Below are positions 1 to 4,677 of a stretch of DNA of 6,881 nt, piece after piece. The notes beneath the pieces were generated by a model. That model saw only the letters and a program-made list of their open reading frames with translations. It had not been told where the DNA came from and did no database searches. Source of the stretch: CAZBEA01 sp964490835 (lineage in GTDB: Bacteria; Patescibacteriota; Microgenomatia; Levybacterales; GWA1-39-11); assembly GCA_964490835.1 (NCBI GenBank), contig CAZBEA010000066.1:1-6881 (forward strand), read 5' to 3'. The first letter of the stretch is position 1. Each line of letters opens with the position of its first letter. The position numbers and the translations under genes were made by a program.

Positions 1-233
1 TCTTCGGATAATTTATCATAATGTCGTGAAATGATCTCTATTACATACACCGGCTCCATACCAAGCGCCATTTGGAAAATTCTCGGAAAAGCCCAAGTCC
101 TGGCATATGCGCGTGTTTTTGAGTCAAAGGCTCGCATGCAAAAGATATTGTTCTTTCGTATATGAGAAAAGCTCAGTCTGTCAATAATGGTTGACAGTTC
201 ATTTTTTATTTCTATATCCTCAATCCAGTCCAT
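1..233 (-). CDS. Putative metallopeptidase, N-terminal part (cut by window edge)
   Basis: This open frame starts at an ATG at 233 and runs off the left edge after 77 codons. The visible part is a soluble alpha/beta-looking segment with no signal peptide. It contains the run TRAYARTWAFPRIFQMALG (residues 40-58), followed by VYVIEIISRHYDKLSE. From memory this resembles the N-terminal region of the putative metallopeptidases (PhageMetallopep-like) found in archaea, CPR bacteria and phages. In those proteins an HExxH-type zinc motif follows shortly after such a segment; here that motif would lie outside the window, so catalysis cannot be judged. The start codon lies one base after the TAG of the glycosidase gene, so the two are probably co-transcribed and translationally coupled. 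No good Shine-Dalgarno is present, only a weak TGGGGC. The family call is tentative; the frame itself is well supported. Confidence 0.6.
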   Translation of the reverse strand, partial: MDWIEDIEIKNELSTIIDRLSFSHIRKNNIFCMRAFDSKTRAYARTWAFPRIFQMALGMEPVYVIEIISRHYDKLSE

Positions 234-234
234 T

Positions 235-1368
235 CTAAAGCCCCAATACTACCGTAAAATACATTTTTAAGAATTCGGAATACCGACCTGAAATATCAGG
301 AAGCCTGGCAAATGAAAGTACTTTTTTATTAACAACCTGCTCACCTTTAATCTCTGACCCCGCATCGGAGAGGATTGGATCGCCGGCTATTTTTGAAACC
401 CTGTGAAATGCTTTATAGCGCTCGCGTTCTTGACCGTTATCCATAAATGAAAAGGCTTCGAACGGTCCATCGGCATTCAAAAGAAACGGTGTAATAGCCA
501 CAACCGAGGAATCACCAAGCCAATAGTTCAACATTTCCTCAGTGTAGCGAGCAATTGTTGCTTCGGCGACGGCTTCGCTGCTCCAGCCGGTTTCTGTGAT
601 AAACACCGGAATTGGCCGACTACGATAACTTTCAATCATTCTCTTCTCAGCTAGGTACTCCGTCGTACCGAATCCTGAATAATTTGGAGGCTGTGCAAAT
701 GCTGGATTGGGATATGAGTGAGAAGACAATCCGTCGACTCTATTAAAGAGTGTTGGGTCGTGTCGATGCATTTCTTGAATGAATTGTCTATTATCATAGT
801 AATTGATCCCATCCTGAGGCGCTGCATTATCCATTCCAGCCATTATGATAAAGTAGTCCGGACTCTTCGATTTGAATATTTCAATTGCATATGAAAGAAT
901 GTCTGCGTACGCCCCGGGATCGGGCGGTGTTCCTCCCCATTCGTCTGATCGATTTACCTCATTCATCACCATAACATACCTATTTTTCGTGGGCCAGTGA
1001 AGCGAATCCAAAAAATTCGCAAAATCGAGAATGTCATTCTCTGTTGGAATTCTCCAAACGTGCGTGTTGAAATAATCACCTTCTGTGGTAACCCGGACAA
1101 TAGGAATTATTTTATGCACTCTTGCCTCGTCAAAAAACTGTTGCCACTTTTCAAGATCACGATCTCCAAATTGGATCGGTATCGTTACATATCCCCATTC
1201 CCCACCTGATGAATTTACGAGACGAGCAGCCTCACCTAATTCCGTAGGAAACAAGATATGAATACCGGCTTTGTTGTTTGGACGTTCATTCGGATCATAT
1301 ATTGCATGCGCCTCGCGCGCGAACGTGAGAAAGAAAAAGAAAGCTATAAAAAAGAAAGTAATTTTCAT
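235..1368 (-). CDS. Secreted clan GH-A-like glycoside hydrolase (TIM barrel)
   Basis: This is a protein of about 377 residues, predicted to be exported and to cleave glycosidic bonds; the substrate is unknown. Residues 2-23 form a Sec signal peptide (Lys, a long Phe-rich hydrophobic core, then AHA as a likely cleavage site). The remainder reads like one (beta/alpha)8 barrel. MVMNEVN (134-140, numbered from the GTG) carries the expected acid/base Glu138 after Asn. GLSSHSYPNP (214-223) matches the beta6 region. VFITETGWSS (256-265) carries the expected nucleophile Glu260 at the end of beta7. These are the hallmarks of clan GH-A. I cannot assign a GH family number; GH5, GH39 and GH53-like members share these motifs. 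I chose the ATG at 1368 over the in-frame GTG at 1371, because the signal peptide then begins MKITFFF and a -10 box sits 7 bases upstream. No carbohydrate-binding module is visible. The short C-terminal tail (about 345-378) is of unknown role. Confidence 0.82.
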   Translation of the reverse strand: MKITFFFIAFFFFLTFAREAHAIYDPNERPNNKAGIHILFPTELGEAARLVNSSGGEWGYVTIPIQFGDRDLEKWQQFFDEARVHKIIPIVRVTTEGDYFNTHVWRIPTENDILDFANFLDSLHWPTKNRYVMVMNEVNRSDEWGGTPPDPGAYADILSYAIEIFKSKSPDYFIIMAGMDNAAPQDGINYYDNRQFIQEMHRHDPTLFNRVDGLSSHSYPNPAFAQPPNYSGFGTTEYLAEKRMIESYRSRPIPVFITETGWSSEAVAEATIARYTEEMLNYWLGDSSVVAITPFLLNADGPFEAFSFMDNGQERERYKAFHRVSKIAGDPILSDAGSEIKGEQVVNKKVLSFARLPDISGRYSEFLKMYFTVVLGL

Positions 1369-1375
1369 CACACTT

Positions 1376-1404
1376 ATAATACACGAAGCGCTTCCTTGTT
1401 TAAA
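1376..1404 (-). promoter_or_regulatory. Promoter of the glycosidase gene, probably leaderless
   Basis: The -35 box TTTAAA (1404-1399, 4 of 6 matches) and the -10 box TATTAT (1381-1376, 5 of 6) are separated by 17 bases. The predicted start of transcription falls at about 1369-1368, at the ATG itself, leaving no room for a ribosome-binding site. It lies just downstream of the preceding small gene. This is a pattern match only. Confidence 0.5.
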
Positions 1405-1412
1405 GTGAAGGT

Positions 1413-1586
1413 CTATTTTTTGGAGGATTTTGCCCCCGGAAGGTAATACAAAAGCACACCACCAATTGCAAAAATAACACCGGTCAACTGAGCTTTATCA
1501 AGAGGAGTGTATTCAAGGAGCAACGGTAAAAAGTACATTATTACTCCAACTACAACGAGCACTATCGCGAGTCTTTCTTTATACAT
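1413..1586 (-). CDS. Small two-helix membrane protein
   Basis: This is a hypothetical protein of 57 residues. Residues 1-5 (MYKER) are basic. They are followed by a hydrophobic helix (about 6-24), a short acidic/polar turn (EYTPLDKAQ, about 25-33), a second helix (about 34-51, with GVIFAIGGVLLYYLP) and a basic tail (GAKSSKK). The hairpin would place both ends in the cytoplasm. I recognise no family and infer no function. The frame could be extended upstream to a TTG at 1622. That TTG is part of a perfect TTGACA -35 box, so the inner ATG at 1586 is the better start; it lies exactly 6 bases after the matching -10 box. Using the ATG removes a 12-residue hydrophobic extension. The stop precedes the glycosidase promoter by only a few bases. 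Confidence 0.6.
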   Translation of the reverse strand: MYKERLAIVLVVVGVIMYFLPLLLEYTPLDKAQLTGVIFAIGGVLLYYLPGAKSSKK

Positions 1587-1592
1587 ACATAC

Positions 1593-1622
1593 AGCGTACA
1601 GAAAAAGAAAAATGGTTGTCAA
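1593..1622 (-). promoter_or_regulatory. Promoter of the small membrane protein gene, leaderless geometry
   Basis: There is a perfect -35 box TTGACA (1622-1617), an 18-base spacer and a weak -10 box TACGCT (1598-1593, 3 of 6, matching TAnnnT). The predicted transcription start coincides with the A of the ATG at 1586. It lies in the short gap after the stop of the upstream gene at 1638. Confidence 0.5.
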
Positions 1623-1637
1623 GTGGCAAAGTGCGAA

Positions 1638-2588
1638 CTAATATTCGCCCGAATCGAAGTTCACTTCCTCAGAGGTAGGAAATTCTATATCACCGCTCTC
1701 TTGATATTGCTTCATCATAGCATCAATTTCATCCTGGCTTGGCATACCCTCACCCTGTGGAATTCCTCCACCCATATATTCATAAATACTTCTTCCCTCG
1801 GGAACGTCTTTTGTTGGCGACGGCTCATCCACAGATATATCATCGTAAGAATATATGCTAGTCGAGCTGAATTCGCCATATCCTGATTCTTCTTTTCTTA
1901 AGAGATATTCTTTCGTATCAAACCAGAATGTTCGTGTACCACCATCTGTCATAACAGGATCCGTTTCTTCGTATTTATGACACATCAGTTCGCCACACGC
2001 CTCTTCACCTAGATTTTTGTATTGCATTTGTGCGAACTGAGTTTGCTCTTCTGCCGGATCAATCTTATATTCCTCTATTTGTTCTTCGATCTGATCTTCC
2101 TCAGCAGTTGGCTCGGATTTTTGCTTCCACCATTTATTGTCGCTGAAGTCTTTTATATACGTCGTATCACCAATAACTATCATATCGCTCTGCATACCCC
2201 CGCCCGTCTGCTGCATTCTATACTTGAAATTTTCACCTTCGAGCACATACCACGACGTTGCTGTTCCACCCATACCAGATGATTGGGTTTCTACTTTAAA
2301 TTCTGTTTGGTTTGCTTGGGATGCATAATGCTTTCTTAATAATTCGTCTTCAATATATGCAAAGTCGTCTTCTGTTACTTTTTTCATCATCATACCGCTT
2401 CCTTTTGAACCAAACTTGGATCCCAGTGAAGAGTCTCCTCTCCCGAATAAGAAGTACCCCGCGCCTGCAATAACCGCAACCGCTACAACAATTACTATGA
2501 TAAGAATTGGGGAGAAATTGCCGTAGTAACTTTTCAGTGATTTACTTTTCACTCTTGCGGATTTCTTTTGTGTTCTTTTGCGGGCCAT
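1638..2588 (-). CDS. Membrane-anchored protein with a LolA-like extracytoplasmic domain
   Basis: This is a protein of 316 residues. The N-terminus is strongly basic (1-20) and is followed by one transmembrane helix (about 27-48, PILIIVIVVAVAVIAGAG), so the bulk should face outside. A Gly/Ser/Met linker (51-69) leads into a domain of alternating strands. These include TSWYVLEGENFKYRM (111-125), MIVIGDTTYIKD (136-147) with NKWWKQ, an acidic Glu/Gln-rich insertion (158-184), and TRTFWFDTKEYLLRKEE (218-234). This pattern (a measured or bound value, then 'set/required' strands, then FWFD and LLRKE) resembles LolA/LppX-type folds that bind lipids, but no family is certain. The only two cysteines, C198 and C203 in ACGELMC, are five residues apart and could form a disulfide. 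The C-terminus (about 270-316) is Gly/Met/Pro-rich and acidic, and probably disordered. The gene stands alone under its own promoter. Confidence 0.68.
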   Translation of the reverse strand: MARKRTQKKSARVKSKSLKSYYGNFSPILIIVIVVAVAVIAGAGYFLFGRGDSSLGSKFGSKGSGMMMKKVTEDDFAYIEDELLRKHYASQANQTEFKVETQSSGMGGTATSWYVLEGENFKYRMQQTGGGMQSDMIVIGDTTYIKDFSDNKWWKQKSEPTAEEDQIEEQIEEYKIDPAEEQTQFAQMQYKNLGEEACGELMCHKYEETDPVMTDGGTRTFWFDTKEYLLRKEESGYGEFSSTSIYSYDDISVDEPSPTKDVPEGRSIYEYMGGGIPQGEGMPSQDEIDAMMKQYQESGDIEFPTSEEVNFDSGEY

Positions 2589-2594
2589 ATACCT

Positions 2595-2624
2595 ACTGTA
2601 GACATCTTATGAATTATTTGTCAA
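2595..2624 (-). promoter_or_regulatory. Promoter of the LolA-like gene, leaderless geometry
   Basis: A perfect -35 box TTGACA (2624-2619) overlaps the last codons of the upstream dihydrouridine synthase gene. After an 18-base spacer comes the -10 box TACAGT (2600-2595, 4 of 6). Exactly 6 bases separate it from the ATG at 2588, so transcription is predicted to start at the A of the start codon. Confidence 0.6.
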
Positions 2625-3579
2625 TATGTATTTTCTCGTACGCATCAAGCAAATCTCGCGCTTGACGGTAATTTTCAGTCAGCATGCATTCCTGTCTCAA
2701 TTCCGCAGCTCCTTCAAAATTTGAAAGATAAACTTTGAAATATTTTTTTAACAGTTGATACGATTTGATCTCATGCCACTCTTTCTCAAAAAGATCCAGA
2801 TGAAGCCTCATAAGTTCTAATCGCTCGGTTATCAAAACATCTTCGTGACTTCTACCACTAAATACCCATGGATTTTGGAGTGCCCCTCTTCCGATCATTA
2901 TTCCATCGCATCCAGCTTCTTTTATCCGATCTTTGGCATCATTAAGTGTCAGAACATCACCGTTCCCGATAATTTTAGTATTTTTTTTCATGTTGTCTCT
3001 CAACTCGCGTGCGCGTTTTACCTCGTCCCAATGCGCAGGGACTTTTGTCATCTCTTTTTGAGTGCGAGCGTGTACAGTTATTGCGGCCAAATTGTGTTCG
3101 AGTAAAAAACCGATCCAATTCTCTGTTTCGATCGTTTTAAATCCGATCCTTGTCTTCACACTCACAGGCAAATCTCCGGCCCCCTCCTCTGTCGCCTCGA
3201 TGATTTCATGAGCTAACGGACGGTTTTTAATGAGCGCAGAACACGCACCATTTTTGATTACCGTTTTCTGAGGACACCCCATGTTAATGTCGATCCCATC
3301 AAACCCTCTTTCCCTGAGTTCTTGCGCCGTTTTGAAATAATTCTCCGGCTTCATCCCCCAAATTTGGGCAACAAGAGGCCTTTCCTCAGGATAAAAAAGG
3401 AGTCTTTGCGCTACTTTGTCGTGCCCCGGTGATTTAAGACCGTCGACCGATGTAAATTCTGTGAAAAATAGATCGGGTGCTCCACTCTTTAAAAATACAC
3501 GACGGAACACCGTATCAGTCACGTCCTCCATCGGCGCAAGGATAAAAAACGGGTTTGGAAGTCTTTCCCAGATATTCAT
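2614..3579 (-). CDS. dus: tRNA-dihydrouridine synthase (Dus family)
   Basis: This FMN- and NADPH-dependent enzyme reduces uridines in the tRNA D-loop to dihydrouridine in the cytoplasm. Its 321 residues are a normal length for the family. The TIM-barrel motifs appear in order. APMEDVTDTVFRR (15-27) is the FMN-binding start. AQIWG is at 71-75. GIDINMGCPQKTVIKNGAC (95-113) includes the catalytic Cys102. VSVKTRIGF (139-147) carries the conserved Lys142. ITVHARTQKEM (167-177) carries His170. IIGNGDVLT (203-211) and GCDGIMIGRGALQNPW (223-238) form the phosphate-binding end. A helical C-terminal domain (about 245-318) completes the fold. Assignment among DusA, DusB and DusC types is not secure, although it looks DusB-like. 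It is not obviously linked in function to its neighbours. Its last codons carry the -35 box of the next gene. Confidence 0.95.
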   Translation of the reverse strand: MNIWERLPNPFFILAPMEDVTDTVFRRVFLKSGAPDLFFTEFTSVDGLKSPGHDKVAQRLLFYPEERPLVAQIWGMKPENYFKTAQELRERGFDGIDINMGCPQKTVIKNGACSALIKNRPLAHEIIEATEEGAGDLPVSVKTRIGFKTIETENWIGFLLEHNLAAITVHARTQKEMTKVPAHWDEVKRARELRDNMKKNTKIIGNGDVLTLNDAKDRIKEAGCDGIMIGRGALQNPWVFSGRSHEDVLITERLELMRLHLDLFEKEWHEIKSYQLLKKYFKVYLSNFEGAAELRQECMLTENYRQARDLLDAYEKIHIDK

Positions 3580-3587
3580 AACGCCTT

Positions 3588-3610
3588 ATTATACTGGAAA
3601 TTATTATCTT
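3588..3610 (-). promoter_or_regulatory. -10 element of the dus promoter
   Basis: A perfect TATAAT (3593-3588) lies 8 bases upstream of the ATG at 3579, predicting a transcription start only about 2 bases before the start codon. A possible -35 box TCGTCA (4 of 6) sits 16 bases upstream, inside the 3' end of the DUF1232 gene. An AAGG lies between the -10 box and the ATG, but it would fall largely upstream of the predicted transcript. Confidence 0.5.
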
Positions 3611-3861
3611 GACGAAGCTTTGGGATTTTTGTATTTATTGCGTACGGCATCGGGAACCATGCGAGTTGCTATATAAAACAAGAGTGGGACAACGACCAAG
3701 TCGTCAAATTGGCCTACAATGAGACTAAAATCGGGGATAATATCGAATGGTAAAAAGAGATACGCAATAGCAAAAATTAACATTACTTTTGCACGTCGGG
3801 GTGTATCTTTATCTAAAAGAATATGGATATAAAATCTTATTTTTTCAAGCAATTCTTTCAT
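3604..3861 (-). CDS. YkvA/DUF1232 family small membrane protein
   Basis: This 85-residue protein carries the DUF1232 (YkvA-like) signature. That is AIAYLFLPFDIIPDF (31-45) followed by GQFDDLVVVPLLFYIA (50-65): a hydrophobic helix, a conserved Pro-Phe-Asp/Ile-Pro-Asp turn and a second helix. A charged amphipathic N-terminus (MKELLEKIRFYIHILLDKDTP) precedes it, and a basic tail ends it. The family is widespread in bacteria and its biochemical role is not established. The ATG immediately follows the TAA of the upstream CoA gene with no spacer, so the two are almost certainly translated from one transcript by stop/restart coupling. No separate promoter is visible. Confidence 0.85.
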   Translation of the reverse strand: MKELLEKIRFYIHILLDKDTPRRAKVMLIFAIAYLFLPFDIIPDFSLIVGQFDDLVVVPLLFYIATRMVPDAVRNKYKNPKASSR

Positions 3862-4515
3862 TTATTCAACAAATGACATTCGCGATGCAAGAATCTTCAA
3901 CTCTATTTTTAATTCTTCATCTATTACAACTGCGACCAATCCTTTATCTCTCAGACCGTAACACACAATTGAAAGAAGTGGGGCATACAGCATTAAGGGA
4001 AATGCAAGAAGATCTTCTTCNNNNNNNNNNNNNNNNNNNNNNNNNNNNNNNNNNNNNNNNNNNNNNNNNNNNNNNNNNNNNNNNNNNNNNNNNNNNNNNN
4101 NNNNNNNNNNNNNNNNNNNNCCTTTGACGAGTTGGACAAGTTCAATTTGCAGTTCTTGCCATCGCTTTTCTATTCGTTTTTTATTTATTGTGTGCGTATT
4201 TTCAAGCCCATGTTCAGTCGTAAAAATTGCATCGATTCGCTCTTCCTTAAGAGTTGTACCATATATATCATTGAGCGGAATTATCTCAAATGAAATCTCG
4301 GGGTGATACAGTGAAATGAATTCTTCTACAGTGCTTTTTCTTGTTTCAAAATCTTCTATAGCATCCCTATATTCTTTATTCACATGCAAAACCTCGGTAG
4401 TTAGTCCAATGGTTAAATGCTTGGATGCAACACACGCCTCATGTAGAAAGTGCTCATGACCGGAATGAAAATGATCAAACGTCCCACCGATTATCGAGAA
4501 AGAATACTTTTTCAT
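3862..4515 (-). CDS. Phosphopantetheine adenylyltransferase, probably fused to a DUF359 dephospho-CoA kinase (interrupted by assembly gap)
   Basis: The N-terminal part (1-131) is an archaeal/eukaryotic-type phosphopantetheine adenylyltransferase (COG1019-like), which transfers AMP from ATP to 4'-phosphopantetheine. GGTFDHFHSGH (10-20) holds the HxGH nucleotidyltransferase motif (H17, H20). KEYRDAIEDFETRKSTVEEF (47-66) matches the conserved Arg region. NDIYGTT (82-88), EERIDAIFTTEH (91-102) and TINKKR (109-114) match the family's later blocks. The frame then enters 100 N. The 53 codons after the gap (4020-3862) begin EEDLLAFPLMLYAP and continue SIVCYGLRDKGLVAVVID. This closely fits the end of DUF359 proteins (EEDL..lPa.l.AP.gs.v.YGqp.eG.V.V), the archaeal GTP-dependent dephospho-CoA kinases that perform the last CoA step. 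The 217-residue length is an artefact of the placeholder gap: a complete fusion should be about 320 residues. Two adjacent genes inside the gap remain possible. It starts 15 bases after tRNA-Glu, without a Shine-Dalgarno. Confidence 0.8.
   Translation of the reverse strand: MKKYSFSIIGGTFDHFHSGHEHFLHEACVASKHLTIGLTTEVLHVNKEYRDAIEDFETRKSTVEEFISLYHPEISFEIIPLNDIYGTTLKEERIDAIFTTEHGLENTHTINKKRIEKRWQELQIELVQLVKXXXXXXXXXXXXXXXXXXXXXXXXXXXXXXXXXXEEDLLAFPLMLYAPLLSIVCYGLRDKGLVAVVIDEELKIELKILASRMSFVE
4021..4120. other. Assembly gap (100 N)
   Basis: Exactly 100 undetermined bases, the usual placeholder for a scaffold gap of unknown size. It lies inside the CoA-biosynthesis gene. The two flanks happen to stay in one frame across 100 N, which has a one-in-three chance and is not evidence of the true distance. 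From the family lengths, roughly 300 or more further bases are probably missing. Confidence 0.97.
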
Positions 4516-4530
4516 GTGGTGGAAAAATAA

Positions 4531-4607
4531 TGGTGACCCCAGCGGGAATCGAACCCGCGATTTTCGGGATGAAAGCCCGACGTCCTAGGCCGCTAGACGA
4601 TGGGGCC
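4531..4607 (-). tRNA. tRNA-Glu(TTC)
   Basis: This is a complete cloverleaf with the 3' CCA encoded (4533-4531). The acceptor stem GGCCCCA (4607-4601) pairs with TGGGGTC (4541-4535), with one G-T pair; the discriminator base is A. The anticodon stem TCGGG/CCCGA encloses the loop CTTTCAT, giving anticodon TTC for glutamate. The T arm reads GCGGG-TTCGATT-CCCGC. The CoA-biosynthesis gene begins only 15 bases after the CCA, so the tRNA and the mRNA are probably released from one precursor. Confidence 0.96.
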
Positions 4608-4629
4608 ATCTATACCAGGAACTGATCAA

Positions 4630-4658
4630 ATTATATCCGATTCGTGCCCAAATAACAA
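4630..4658 (-). promoter_or_regulatory. Promoter of tRNA-Glu and downstream genes
   Basis: The -35 box TTGTTA (4658-4653, 4 of 6) and a perfect -10 box TATAAT (4635-4630) are separated by 17 bases. Transcription should start at about 4623, giving a leader of about 16 bases before the tRNA. It is the only promoter I can see for the CoA and DUF1232 genes. Confidence 0.6.
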
Positions 4659-4677
4659 TAAAGTCAAATGGGGCGAA

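Noticed and set aside
1581..1593. Short ATAC repeat at the start of the small membrane protein gene
   Set aside because: It has under four units and is compatible with chance; there is no evidence of phase variation.
997..2328. Open frames on the plus strand opposite the glycosidase, small membrane protein and LolA-like genes
   Set aside because: They show no domain signatures, no ribosome-binding sites and improbable composition, and they lie antisense to well-supported genes.
3789..4306. Plus-strand frames across and next to the N gap
   Set aside because: One is carried by undetermined bases and the other is antisense to the clear adenylyltransferase motifs; neither has recognisable protein features.
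4425..4625. Plus-strand frame including a VTPAGIEPAI-type peptide
   Set aside because: This peptide is the well-known translation artefact of a tRNA gene read antisense; the segment is tRNA-Glu.
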